In this document: piece after piece, positions 10,140-21,397 of the stretch
Layout: each line of letters starts with the position of its first letter
How positions within the stretch are numbered: position 1 is the first letter of the stretch
Source of the DNA: Chara braunii
Lineage: Eukaryota > Streptophyta > Charophyceae > Charales > Characeae
DNA: 30,602 bases
Direction of reading: 5' to 3'
Assembly (NCBI GenBank): GCA_003427395.1
Contig: BFEA01000002.1
Span: 4,232,984-4,263,585 of the forward strand
Position numbers and translations under genes: made by a program
The notes under the pieces: model-generated
Told to the model about the DNA's origin: nothing
The model's database searches: none
Seen by the model: the letters and a program-made list of their open reading frames with translations, nothing else

Positions 10140-11110
10140 ATTAAAAATCAAAGATGAAAATAATTATCGTGCAGTGTGGCGACAATCAACAACATGGTGG
10201 CAATGATGAAGGTCAGTATCCAACGAGGAGGAAGACAACCATGCGGCAAAGCAAGGGTGATTTCTCGAAAAAGGTGACAACGAAGAGGTCTAGATTTCGA
10301 ACAAGGTGATGATCGTAATCAGCAAGGGTGGCCGTTACCTCAGGGTAACAAAAACACGTTCACCTCGCAGCAAGACGTACACTATATGAGGTAAGCGCAA
10401 TCACGAATACAAGAGTGGACGACTTCACCGAATTAAGGATTCACGATCATAATGCATGTATAAAAACAGCTTTGAAGGCGACATGATTACAAACCTTGCT
10501 CTAACTATTCACTTAACGTACAAAATGATAATAAATTTTCTACCAGAACATGAAAAATGCAGTGTGTCCCGAACACTTCATCGCAACTCTTCAAAGTGCG
10601 CAGGTAGGGCCCTCTCTCTTCTCCTCTTTCTGTGTGTGTGTATGTGTGTGTATATGTAGTCGTACACATATTTTAATGACAACTATGGAAAGAGGGTAAA
10701 TAATTATAGAAAGAGAAGAGCACACTGTGTTTCTTAAAAGCGATGAGATGCGGATTGGCGCCAAACAAAGGGCACACATGCAAAATGAATGGTCACTGAG
10801 TACGGACCGATGAGTTGTATATTATGCGAGATCTTGCAACAAAGGGGCATATATGTAAAATGAGCGACATCTTCCTCGAGCACCTCCACGATTTGCACGC
10901 CTTGTAAGCGCCACCTACAATCGAAGGTTGGAGCCGAACTGAGTCGTGAAGCCGACGATGAAACTTCGCCTGAATGAACGTCCAAAGTTCAAGTGACACA
11001 GATGAATGATCGTCAAATTCAAGATGATCATCCAAAATTCGTGTGAATGATTGATGATCAACCACGATTAGACGCATGCATGACTGATGACAACCAATGA
11101 CAATGGTAAT
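10140..11110. other. Stretch without a recognised gene
   Basis: It contains a GT-rich microsatellite (about 10630-10657). A possible splice donor follows TGCGCAG at 10603 (GTAGGG then pyrimidine-rich sequence), but no matching exon downstream. A run of ATGAATG/GATGATC-like short repeats lies at about 10970-11070. Open frames on either strand show no domain. Confidence 0.4.
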
Positions 11111-11117
11111 TATCCCA

Positions 11118-11189
11118 TTAGGGTATCTCAGTTAGTACACTGAAGTACTGTCTGAAATACAGAACCTAAGTTCGACTCTTGATCCTGAG
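11118..11189 (+). ncRNA. tRNA-like sequence (Phe-GAA type), pseudo-tRNA or SINE head
   Basis: The sequence fits a degenerate cloverleaf: acceptor TTAGGGT/ATCCTGA with two wobbles; D stem TCAG/CTGA; anticodon stem CTGT/ACAG with loop CTGAAAT (anticodon GAA); T arm around TTCGACT with a mismatch at its base. GTATCTCAGTTAGTA resembles an A box and AGTTCGACTCTT a B box of RNA polymerase III promoters. The imperfect stems and extra bases between arms argue against a working tRNA; a tRNA-derived SINE head or pseudogene is more likely. Confidence 0.35.
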
Positions 11190-12256
11190 TGCAAATCTAT
11201 GTGGAATCAAACGAGCGAAAATAACTCCGAATTTACTCAAAGATGATATTTCAAATAACGACATCACAATTATAAGAACCATAATGAATTGAGAGAAACA
11301 GACTAGACAAAGGCAAGCAGGAGAGGTAGGGGAATTCGGTGGGGAAATTGCATTAGTAAAATGCGCAGGCACTGACCGGATGTTCTGAAACGCAAAAAAA
11401 ACAACATTGCTGAATGCATCTTCCCACCTTTCCGCTGAAGATACACTCGTCGGGTTGCGTATTTGGTGAGTAGTTCAGCGAACCCATTTTTGTAAACAAG
11501 CAAGTAAAGAGAGAGAGTTATGGGGTTGGTAGATTGAGCTCAAATAGCACACAGAGTGATGAAGGATCGAGGTTAGGGAAACCGTACCATCCATGCTGAT
11601 ACTGGCCCGCGAGGGCAACAACAGACATGACCTCTCCTACCCTCCGCCAAGGTTTTTTTTTTTTTTTTCCTCACAAAAAAATGTAAATTTCCATGTTTTA
11701 GCAGTAGATTCATTCGATTTTGCTCATCCCATCGATGGAAGGACCATGAAGTCAACCGTGAAATTTGAGACTTATCTGTTATCTAGTCCGTAAAAAACCC
11801 AGGTTAGTAACGTTTCTCACTCGATTCTATTAAGGATCGAGTAAGACACATTTTTTCTGCCATCACCGCACCTCCGCGCACGTCATTTCTCTTGTAGCTC
11901 ACCATCTGCTATTCTTCACCTCGATCTGCTTCTACCGATCGATTCGCCCCCCTCTAAAACCTCTACTTGGCATCTCAGTTTGCTCAATTTCGTTATGAAT
12001 CGAGTAAACTATGCAATTCTCAATCCACCATTGCCACCATTCCTCTTCATCTTCACGCATCATCTTTCTTTTTTACCTCTAATCCCACTAACGTGTTACT
12101 AAAACTAACTCCAAAAGGATTCGCTCAACATCCAAACTCTAGTTTAGCATTCTTAGGTTGTCTGAAGAAGGTTAGGAATCAACCGCATACATTATCTCTC
12201 ACCCCTCCTTCGTCGTTCCTCACTCCACATTCGCGCATCATCTTTCTACCCTAATC
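11190..12256. other. Pyrimidine-rich region, part of a repeat split by the LTR element
   Basis: No gene recognised. From about 11815 the + strand is pyrimidine-rich and has a hairpin motif, CTCGATTCTATTAAGGATCGAG at 11819-11840 in variant form, again near 11982-12006 (TGCTCAATTTCGTTATGAATCGAGTA type). A third version lies beyond the LTR element at 19726-19748 (CGCCCGATTCTGTCAAGAATC). The LTR retrotransposon probably inserted into this repeat. Confidence 0.45.
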
Positions 12257-12260
12257 CCGT
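12257..12260. repeat. Target site duplication, left copy
   Basis: CCGT directly before the LTR terminal TGTCG; the same CCGT follows the right LTR at 19643-19646. A 4-bp duplication is within the range of LTR retrotransposons. Confidence 0.75.
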
Positions 12261-13279
12261 TGTCGTGCACGGCGGTCCCGCACCCCGCTGGGAGCGTTGA
12301 ACCTCACGGTCGTGTCACGCAGGATGTTCTGTCTGAAGAGAACCAGTCACCACTCCAACCGTGCGCGCGTGCTATACCTCTCACGACGCCCTGCGACAGG
12401 TCGAGACGTCGCGAGGTACAACTTACCTCTACCCGAGGGGTTGTCACCACCCTCAGGTAGGTGTATCCCTGCTGAGCTACCGGCCCACGTGCGAAGGCTT
12501 TTACATGACTGAGTAGAGGTAGGTGTGCGCGACACTCGAAGCTGCGCGAAGGAAGACAACAGTTGACATTTTTAGAGGCCCAACACCGGTCGTCGCAGCT
12601 TGGCGTGGTGGTGGCAGATTTCTTTTGGCTTTCCTAGCCGCGCGACCGGGCTTATATTATTATTTTCGGTCTGCTTTCGAGCTTTCGGCGGCGCGACCAG
12701 AAGATTCTTCCCGTACTGGTCGGTCCGACGTCTCTGGACTAGACCTTATTCGTTTTTTCCCTACCGCCTGATCCTTTAACTGACTTAGATCGTGGCTCTT
12801 ATACACATCTAGATGTGTATAAGAGACAGCCTAGCCGCGCGACCGGGCTTATATTATTATTTTCGGTCTGCTTTCGAGCTTTCGGCGGCGCGACCAGAAG
12901 ATTCTTCCCGTACTGGTCGGTCCGACGTCTCTGGACTAGACCTTATTCGTTTTTTCCCTACCGCCTGATCCTTTAACTGACTTAGATCGTGGTCGACGCC
13001 TCCCGCGCGACCTTCTCTCGTTTTCTGTCAACCCTCCGGCCCTCGCGGCCGAAGACTTTTAATTTTTACTTACCCTTACCTGTTGTCGTATGCGTCTTAT
13101 TACTGCATATGATTGCCTAGAAATCTCGGCCTCAATGGTCGAGAAGTTTGTTTCACAGCGCCAAGCCAAAAAAATTCTCAATTTTTACTCCAGACTGTCT
13201 TCGGCACGACGACAGGCGTTGATACTGTATCATATGCAAAATCATGAGCAAATACCCTTTAAGGGTGTTTGCTCCGACA
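12261..13279 (-). repeat. 3' LTR, interrupted by a library artefact
   Basis: The copy is 1019 bp against 822 bp for its partner. The extra 197 bp is exactly the 34-bp adapter remnant at 12796-12829 plus an identical second copy of 163 bp (12633-12795 repeated at 12830-12992). Without these it is 822 bp. Its inner end has a near-palindrome (13246-13274, GAGCAAATACC against GGGTGTTTGCTC) just before CGACA. Confidence 0.9.
12633..12992. other. Sequencing-library artefact: mate-pair adapter and exact duplication
   Basis: 12811-12829 is AGATGTGTATAAGAGACAG, the Tn5 mosaic end used in Nextera libraries. 12796-12810 is its reverse complement lacking the outer four bases. The two joined halves form the Nextera mate-pair junction adapter. 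The 163 bp on either side are identical, while the partner LTR has one copy. This is an assembly error, not biology. The terminal GTGG before the adapter belongs to the duplicated sequence. Confidence 0.95.
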
Positions 13280-16200
13280 GTCTTCGCGGACCCCATTCAG
13301 CGACGTCCCCGTCGCTGGGGAACCTAAATGCAAACAAAGACCTTTTGACGCGACAAGTTGTCAAAATCCGATTTCCTGGATGAAGTTGCGGTTTGAAGAC
13401 CCTCATTGTCTCCCTTGTTGCGTCCATACTGCCAGGATTTTAACCTGGGTCTCCCACATACCTTGAAAAATTGTAATACCAAAGAAATATTATTCCATAT
13501 GACTCAAAGTGGGGATACTGGATCTGTACTACAGTTACAGAGGTCACAAAGGAAGATAATGATAGCCTCTCCCCACAACTTTAGACTTTATTAACCAGAA
13601 TCTCGTGGAGTGTCTGAGGAGTTAAGAATCATAATTGAATCCTACTCTTTGGACCCGGGTTTTTAACCTTAGTCAGTTTTTACCGTCCCACCCGAAGTCT
13701 AATGCGAGGGGATCGGCAACCTCGGTCTCAACCCACCACAGTCGGTTGATCAGGCCTGATCTGTGGCCAACCATGTTGTTAATTTAATGGTGGTACCTGC
13801 ATTGGTTACGCAATACAGGATAAATATCTCCTATCAAAATATCTAGACCTGACTCTTGATCCCCCCGATATCTACTTGGACTGATACTATCATTAGGGAG
13901 CCTCTCCCCTCAAGTTTAGTCCCAGGCCGTAATCGGGAGACCCGCTGCCTGGTTATACTTGGTCAACAGCCCACGCTGGGAATTACGTCCCAATGATGCC
14001 AATTTTCCACCATAGGCTTGGTAATTTTAAGTCCCTCAGACTGACCTCCATGAGTGGATGAGCAATGATCATTTCAAAATATACATATGAAAAATAAATT
14101 TGACCAAATAATTTTTCTCCCCTCGTCAGCTGTTTTTGAATGGGTCAACAACCCCATTGAATGTATACATGAAAGAAACAATATCAATAAGAATGATTTA
14201 ACATAATTGTCAAAATCGTCTCTGATCGAGGGGCATCGTCAGAGCCACTTAGGGACCGTGCCTACCAGACCTCGATCACACGCTGGATAGGCACATGTCT
14301 CGGGGATCTTTTTAATGAAAGTCAACTAAAATATTCATAAAGAAAGTATAAAAGTATGTGTTTGACCCCTTGTCTTGTCAGAAGGTAGAATAAACATCCA
14401 TTCCATTCATAACATATATTTTCCTGACTCCCAGGGTTTCTCAAATGCATAAAAAATTTTGACTTTTTCACACCCTCTTTTTAGGGTCTTTCTCAACAGT
14501 AACCATATACGACAAAGCATGAAAAAGACTGACCATAAATGCAAAGCACTTTCAAACTGTACATATCAATTTTCACCCCATCTTTCTTGAATTCTTAGGC
14601 GCTTCTCTGAGCATCATGGTTCAAGACTTGCCAACACAGAATGTACATATATCCAAGATACATTTCATCAATCAAAACCAAACATTGGACCAACGCAATT
14701 GCGAAAGTGAAAAGTGCTCCTCGTCGGCATACCCCATAGATAAAAATCATATATGATTTAGGAGAAAACTTAGTGGAATCCATAATGTCGAGCCAAAAAA
14801 CAGTCCTGAAACTCGAGTCACATGTCTCTCTTATCCTCTATTTTTACGGTACACATGTTGAGTCAAAAAAATATAAAAGAGACAATAACATCTCATGATA
14901 TCTCATATATCGAAGTACATACTCTAAGACACCTCATCTATCCTATTTACTGAAGTTCATCATTGCATCTAAGCGGGAAATAACAAATATGTCGCAGATC
15001 TTATCTCACATTCGATTACTAGTGTACACTATCTTATTTAAAGAAAGGAAATTATGAGAGTCTTATCATAGAACTTAAAACAAAGAGATCAAAATGTCGC
15101 TCATCCTTGTACTATCAAAGCAACTTCCAATGACATTTCTACTTTCGCTCGACCCCTGAAATGTTTATTCACAAGAGATTTGGGTAGAACAACTTGTAAC
15201 GGGGAGGACGGGAGTATGAACTCATCAGCCTCCCTAACCTTTCCTAACAATGGATATTGGTTCATCTCTTCTTTGACTTATTCCTCTTTCCCACTTCGCT
15301 GCGACTATCTCAACTAATCTTACTCGCCTTGAAAGCAGGTTTTCATGTTCTAGAGTCAGTTCGATACCAAATGGAAACTAAAAAGATGACGGGGTGTTCA
15401 AAATCACTTTTACAACGACTCTGTCCCCATCATCGTTGAAGTCAGATTCAATCCAAATAAAGATACCGTCATTCTAAGATATAGCCCACAAAGAACTGAT
15501 ATATCCATTCTCCCTAACTACCCTTGGCAAAAACGACTCTATCTCGTCTTCTGTTTTGATAACAAGACTACATTGAGGTCTTCCCTAACATACGTTATCC
15601 TGACCTTCTTGAGCTACTTCTAGGTTCTGCTCACAAATGTTCAACAAACCTTTTCCATCACTATCCAAAATCCTTTTTTTTCATAATACCTCTCCTGGAA
15701 GGTAATCTTCAAATCATACCTTACTAACATTGCTCATTTCCAACGTCTAAGACCATTCAAAAACAGATGATATTATACTGTGATAATAATGCATTCGTGA
15801 TTTTTGAATATTGAATGTCATAAATTATCATAATAATTATTACGTACAGTGGAGATATACTGCCATAGTGTTTAAATAATCAATAATTTTAATAGTTGAG
15901 TAAGGAAATAGTATTAACGAGCGTAGAGACAAGTTTAACTGGCATACGCATACATAGTGATGATGATAAACTTATGGTAGCTGTTATGATAGACAATAGT
16001 TATGTTGTGGTCAATAAGTTCCCCAATGATAAATGTTTTTAGATGGAAAAATAATGAGAGTACTACATTCTACTCCCTGGGCTTTGACAGGAGTATATTG
16101 TGTCAAGGGGCAGTGTAAACCCTTAGAAGGGTTAACATCTTAGACTCCCGAGCCCCGCTCAAGGACCAAGCCTCACTGCTTCACCCTCCGATTTCAATGT

Positions 16201-18800
16201 TTGTTCCTTGCAGACCCTTGTCCATTAGTAGACAACCCCACCATACACGTTCCAGGATCCATATCCCGTCTCGTGCAGATGAACCTACTTGACACAAAGA
16301 TAGCTGGGGCATCACCCGCTGCTTCCTTGCGGCAGGTAGTAGTCGCCTCCATCACAGATCATGGTCTAACAAGGCCCAAATACTTTCCTCCTTCTTAATA
16401 GTAATGTAGTCACCTCTCCTCAAAGGGTTAGGTGACAACACCCCACTATGGACAAGGAACATAGTTCCGGCGTGGGTCTCACTACTACTTCTGAAGACGA
16501 ATTTATAGCTCATTCAAGCCATCTTTCAGGGAAAAGATAACTTAGGATTGCAATTCCCCCAAGAGTAGATTCTACGCATTGACGACCTCTCCAAAGAATC
16601 TCTCCTCCCAAGAGATCAGTCACTCCATTCACCTTCGATCCCGCGTCGAACGTGGATTCTACGTAGCAGTTCTATTCTTTGTAAGGAGAGCAATCCAACT
16701 ATATAGGTTATAGTGGATAGACATAAACAGATAGTTATACATGAGGCATATGGTCTTAAGTAAACAACTTAGATATATATATATCTAAGGTGAATAAGCA
16801 TGAATAAAAAATGCATTAGATAGATAATCTCGTATGAATGGTATTGAGTAGGCTTGTCTTGATGAATAAACTCAAATGAATGGTCTTAAAAGGAAGAAAT
16901 TTTGAGCGGTTAGGTTCAATTGGATATGTTCAGGTAGATGATCTTGAACTAAATGAGTTCTAGCAAATACTCTCATACCTAAATCTTGCCACCAAGCTTA
17001 ACATAAACAGGATAATTTAACACCAAGCCCCTTACCGCCTTACTGACTATCCTCAAGATCTAGAACCTTCAACTGCCTCTTATAGACAAAACCAACCTCT
17101 AAGACTTTCTTCAAAATGACATATTCAGCCTACGTCAACTTTTTCCTAAAATTGGACTTCTATTAAGAACCTATAGCAATGAGGGCTCTTTACGGACACT
17201 TCCTACGTTCAGACTTCCTTGCATCCCTGGTATGTGTTCCACTCATACCAGTGATGATGAGTAACAGGCTATAACCGATTGACCGATTGACAAATACTTC
17301 TACTTACAAATAAAATTTTGTGCTTATTCAGGATAAGAACCCATAGGAATTATCTCACACATGTCTAGACTGCTTATCCCTGAGGAGGTGCCAATAACTT
17401 TCACCACCCTTCTTCCTAGACGGATATCTCCTCCATTATGAGTACCGTCATTGACAGGGAGAGAAGTATTAAGTCATCCATATCTACTCTCCCTTTGAGG
17501 ATGTTTTTGCTTGACGACCTTGACAAAAACTAAGTTATCCCTAACATTGATCCTGCTTCACGTTGGTAGGACCACATTCTTAAATGCTCCCTATGTACAA
17601 CAAGTATGAGATTAACCTGCATAATCCAGTCTTACAAAAGAAAAACAGTGTCAGGGTAATGCATAATCTATTATCTGTTTGCTAGCCTGTGACACTACGG
17701 AAGGGTCAGACACATGCGGTGGAGGTGAAAGAGCAGGTCGAGGTGGCTGGGGAAAGACAGTCAACTGTCGAAGTCGACGTGCCATGGAAGAAGAGGGAGA
17801 GGAATACAAGTACGAGAAGGCGGCTCAAAGAGCAGTGGCAGAGAACCGTAACGTCAATTATACTTATAAGAGTAATAAGTCATTTTCCCTAGAGACGGCG
17901 TTCATTCACTCATGTCTTCTTGATGTCGTCGCAACCTTAATCTCTCCCACTTCTCTTCTCTTTCATCTTCTTCCTCTCTCTCTTCTCTCTTCGGGTCAAT
18001 AGGCTTTTCAGTTGCCTTTCCTTATCAGCCGCCTCTTCCCCTTCCAGTTCCTGCCCCACGTGGCATGGCCGAAGGGATGAGACACCTAGAGTAGTGTTGA
18101 GTTTTCTAATGCTTTATGTATAAGGACGTGTATCTCTATGAAAGAATGAAGGCTTCGGAAGTATGCGAGGTTGTCGTAGGGGCGGAAAAATATTACAAGT
18201 GGAGGATAATACTTATAAAAACATATTCCAGGCAGACTTGATGTGCCCTCTTGCTACCCTTACTGACTTGCTTTCAAAAGACTTCGCAATCCTTGATCAT
18301 ACCCTGTATGTTACTTTCTAACCTGATATGGGATTAACTATGACCTCGGGCAAGCGATAGAAGGACGTACTAATATTCGTAAAGTACAGTAGGCTGTATA
18401 CTTTAAATTGTACTCACCCCATCTCATGAAATCTACCATAGACAAATGTTCACAATAAACCGACAATTAGCCTTAGTAGTCTCCTTACCATCTAAATAGA
18501 GGTTGTACACTACCCTATCTTTCGTTTGTTGTTTTTGCTAGGGCTTCAATTAGCCAGACCTTGGTTCGTTCACATAGGACCCCGACATGCAACCGAAGGT
18601 CCCCGTCAGCGTGATACCTGTTGGGATGGTCGGTGTGACTTCTCACCTCTACATATAACATTCTTTACTGTCTAGCCAATGATAATTCCACTTATACATC
18701 ACAAGCTGTATTAACTTATTTAAAGATTGTCGTTTTGCCGTGATCATCGTTTTAACCATACCCGAGTCCGTTCACTAAGGACCTCGGCTGAAAAGCGAGA
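13280..18800. other. Internal region of the LTR element, no recognisable coding
   Basis: On both strands open frames are short and have no domain I know. A 67-codon + strand frame at 17689-17892, rich in E, K and R, is the most protein-like and runs antisense to the element, so it could be captured host sequence; this is weak. A 22-bp palindrome (CTTAGATATATATATATCTAAG, 16768-16789, written here as a broken motif CTTAGA-(TA)n-TCTAAG) and pyrimidine-rich blocks are the other visible structures. Confidence 0.6.
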
Positions 18801-18802
18801 TA

Positions 18803-18818
18803 CCCGGCAACGGCGCCA
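18803..18818 (-). promoter_or_regulatory. Primer-binding site, tRNA-Asp
   Basis: The minus strand reads TGGCGCCGTTGCCGGG two bases after the 5' LTR ends in CA. It is complementary to the 3' end of plant-type tRNA-Asp (GUC), including CCA. The same primer site is known from several plant Ty3-type elements. This is where minus-strand DNA synthesis would start, and it fixes element orientation. Confidence 0.9.
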
Positions 18819-18820
18819 CC

Positions 18821-19642
18821 TGTCGCGCGCGGCGGTCCTGCACCCCGCTGGGAGCGTTGAACCTCACGGTCGTGTCACGCAGGATGTTCTGTCTGAAGAG
18901 AACCAGTCACCACTCCAACCGTGCGTGCGTGCTATACCTCTCACCACGCCCTGCGACAGGTTGAGACGTCCCGAGGTACAACTTACCTCTACCCGAGGGG
19001 TTGTCACCACCCTTAGGTAGGCATATCCCTGCTGAGCTACCGGCCCACGTGTGAAGGCTTTTACATGCCTGAGCAGAGGTAGGTGTGCACGACACTCGAA
19101 GCCGCGTGAAGGAAGACAACAGTTGGTATTTTTAGAGGCCCAACACCGGTCGTCGCCGCTTGGCGTGGTGGTGGCAGATTTCTTTTGGGTTTCCTGGCCG
19201 CGCGACCGGGCTTATATTATTATTTTCGGTCTGCTTTCGAGCTTTCGGCGGCGCGACCAGAAGATTCTTCCCGTACTGGTCGGTCCGACGTCTCTGGACT
19301 AGACCTTATTCGTTTTTCCCTTACCGCCTGATCCTTTAACTGATTTAGATCGTGGTCGACGCCTCCCGCGCGACCTTCTCTCGTTTTCTGTCAACCCTCC
19401 GGCCCTCGCGGCCGAAAACTTTTAATTTTTACTAACCCTTACCTGTTGTCGTATGCGTCTTATTACTGTACATGATTGCCCAGAAATGTCGGCCTCAATG
19501 GTCGAGAAGTTTGCTTCACAGCGCCAAGCCAAAAAAATTCTCACTTTTTACTCCAGACTGTCTCCGGCACGGCGACAGGCGTCGATAATGTATCATATGC
19601 AAAATCATGAGCAAATACCTTTTAAGGGTCTTTGCTCCGACA
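18821..19642 (-). repeat. 5' LTR (822 bp)
   Basis: The ends are TGTCG and CGACA. The body is GC-rich with about 38 differences from the other LTR by eye. On the minus strand its first 34 bases form a near-palindrome (GAGCAAAGACCC ... GGTATTTGCTC, + strand 19609-19637). Confidence 0.9.
19209..19222 (-). promoter_or_regulatory. Possible TATA box of the LTR promoter
   Basis: The minus strand reads AATAATATAAGCCC in mid-LTR, in a locally AT-rich patch within GC-rich sequence. The position suits a promoter at the U3/R junction. Assignment rests on motif and position only. Confidence 0.35.
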
Positions 19643-19646
19643 CCGT
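19643..19646. repeat. Target site duplication, right copy
   Basis: CCGT after the terminal CGACA of the 5' LTR, matching 12257-12260. Confidence 0.75.
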
Positions 19647-21390
19647 ATACACTACTCCAACCGCCTAACAGACCCTGCCAATCGACTCGCACCGCACCTA
19701 AACCCCAACTTCATATCCTGGCTCGCCCGATTCTGTCAAGAATCGGGTGAACTATGCGATCTATAGCCCGCCATATCCGTATCTTCCACCCTTCCGCGCG
19801 ACTTGTTTTTTTCTCCCTTAACTCCTCTTCTACTGATCCACTGCCTCAACTAAACTTTACCACCGAACTCTTCCGGTCCTAAAACCTCAGAATTACACTT
19901 TGTTCTGCCAAAAAACCATCGAGAAACGAATAAGCCAACCTTTCTCTCCCTCTACCACACCCATCTCTCGCTCCGCTCGGCCATTCCATTCTGCGAATGC
20001 ACCTCAGCACAAATTCGCGCCACATTCAGTCCTTTCTTGTCGACCCCTCTCGCTTGCCTTCTCTACCTTCGTCCCGCCAGTCTTTTTGCCCGATGTCGAA
20101 CTGTGCGCTACATCGGATACTACGTCAAGTGATACGAACAGCAGGGCGGGGTCATGGAAAAATCAAGACCTGCCAAGGCGCATTTGACTTCCTCGCCGCT
20201 GAGTCTTAGTGGGAACGAATTGTGCTGAGGCACGCCCTGTGCTAGGCCATTGTAGTGACTCTGAGGCCGCGTCAGGTAAAAACGCGCTGACTCTCCCTGG
20301 AACCTATAGCAAGCACTAAGGTGGGGTGGGTCCCGGTGCAGATCATGGTGATAGTAGCTAGTAGTCAAATAAGAACTTGAAAAGCGGAAGACTGGGAGGA
20401 GTCATATAGGAACAACTGTTGGGATGGCCCTGCCACATAGTCAACATCGCGGCAACCTCCCACCGGTGCCCAAAGAGCCACGCTTAGGCTTAGTTCCCCA
20501 CTTTACGGGCCCCGGTGGTCATGCTCGGAATGTTCTTCGATTCCCTTCTACTTTAGGCTATCGACGCTCTCCACGTGGGAAGTGAGGGAAGCTACGACCA
20601 CGGACCTTTCCCCTACTTTTGTTGCACGACAAACCTTTGGGTCCATACTTCAAAAACGGACGGGGTAGGGGAATTCTGTCAACCCCCGACACGTCGGAAC
20701 CTGGACGGGCTCGCCAAAAGAGGCGCGTGCTCAAGGTTCTCGACCATCGTGACGATCAGCCGTGGCCGGTGTCACTTCCGATTTACGAGAAGTCGAAACA
20801 TAAAGTTAAATAATAACGACAATAAATAATAATAACAATGTTTAGGAGTTTTTAATCGTTAGAATATCATGTCGACGAGCTAGTACCGTCTTGACGCTGC
20901 CGACGACAAAACCAAGAGTGGATAGCTCCGCCGGACCCTCCCCGCTACTCTGATATTCCCACGTCGTCGCCACTCGGTCTCGATCCCTGAATCTCCTTGT
21001 TGAAAGTCCGACACGGTAACCAAATAGTATCAGGCCCAAGGTTGGGTCTAGGTTTGACGGACACCTAAATAAGCGGATACTGTGCGATGTGCAGATCTAC
21101 CAAAAGGCTCTCAAAGTCATATTATTGTCGTTGTCGTCCTCCACACGTACGCACAAGTCACAAACAAACGTACCAATCAAGAGGCATGATCTTTTGAATC
21201 CTAATATAATCAGAAGTAAAAATCCGGTCGACGATCAACGCCGGTTTTTACAATCATCAAAAATAAAAGAGATCACGCGCGCCTTAAGCCCGCGCGCCCA
21301 CATACTCTCTGCTCTAGTCAACCATTCAGTTAACATAAACCACAGACACCGCCCCACCTCAGGCGGTATACTTAATCTTTAAATTAAACT
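19647..21390. other. Unassigned sequence, higher GC than the left third
   Basis: The first part (to about 20100) continues the pyrimidine-rich repeat seen left of the LTR element, including the CCGATTC-TGTC-AAGAATCGGG hairpin at 19727-19748. From 20100 on there are only short open frames without domains. The 64-codon frame at 20619-20813 ends in a charged tail (KRRVLKVLDHRDDQPWPVSL) that is mildly reminiscent of the chromodomain-like end of some Ty3 integrases, too weak to assign. Confidence 0.4.
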
Positions 21391-21397
21391 TATTTCT

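Larger units (their letters stand above)
12261..19642 (-). mobile_element. Non-autonomous LTR retrotransposon
   Basis: Two direct LTR copies (12261-13279 and 18821-19642) both run from TGTCG to CGACA on the + strand and are flanked by CCGT. The primer-binding site sits just inside the right copy and reads on the minus strand, so transcription runs right to left: 18821-19642 is the 5' LTR, 12261-13279 the 3' LTR. The internal 5.5 kb has no frame above about 107 codons and I recognise no gag, protease, RT, RNase H or integrase; it is AT-rich while the LTRs are GC-rich. A clear polypurine tract before the 3' LTR is not visible (the adjoining bases are mixed). LTR identity is about 95% by eye, so the insertion is not recent. 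It would need enzymes from a relative, as LARD-like elements do. Confidence 0.85.

Noticed and set aside
12633-12992. Recent tandem duplication inside the LTR
   Set aside because: The copies are identical and joined by a Nextera junction adapter, so it is a library artefact.
13280-13330. Polypurine tract of the LTR element
   Set aside because: The minus strand here has GGGG and GAAGA patches but no continuous purine run next to the LTR; not callable.
12260-13427. Frames of 61-97 codons in the left LTR and their twins in the right LTR
   Set aside because: Both sets lie within long terminal repeats, are offset by the adapter artefact and show no domain.
17679-18002. A 107-codon frame as a captured gene in the LTR element
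   Set aside because: Gly/Glu-rich start and a pyrimidine-derived Leu/Ser tail look compositional; no domain.
20619-20813. Chromodomain-like integrase tail
   Set aside because: Only a short VLKVLDHR-type match; no other integrase or pol segment lies nearby.
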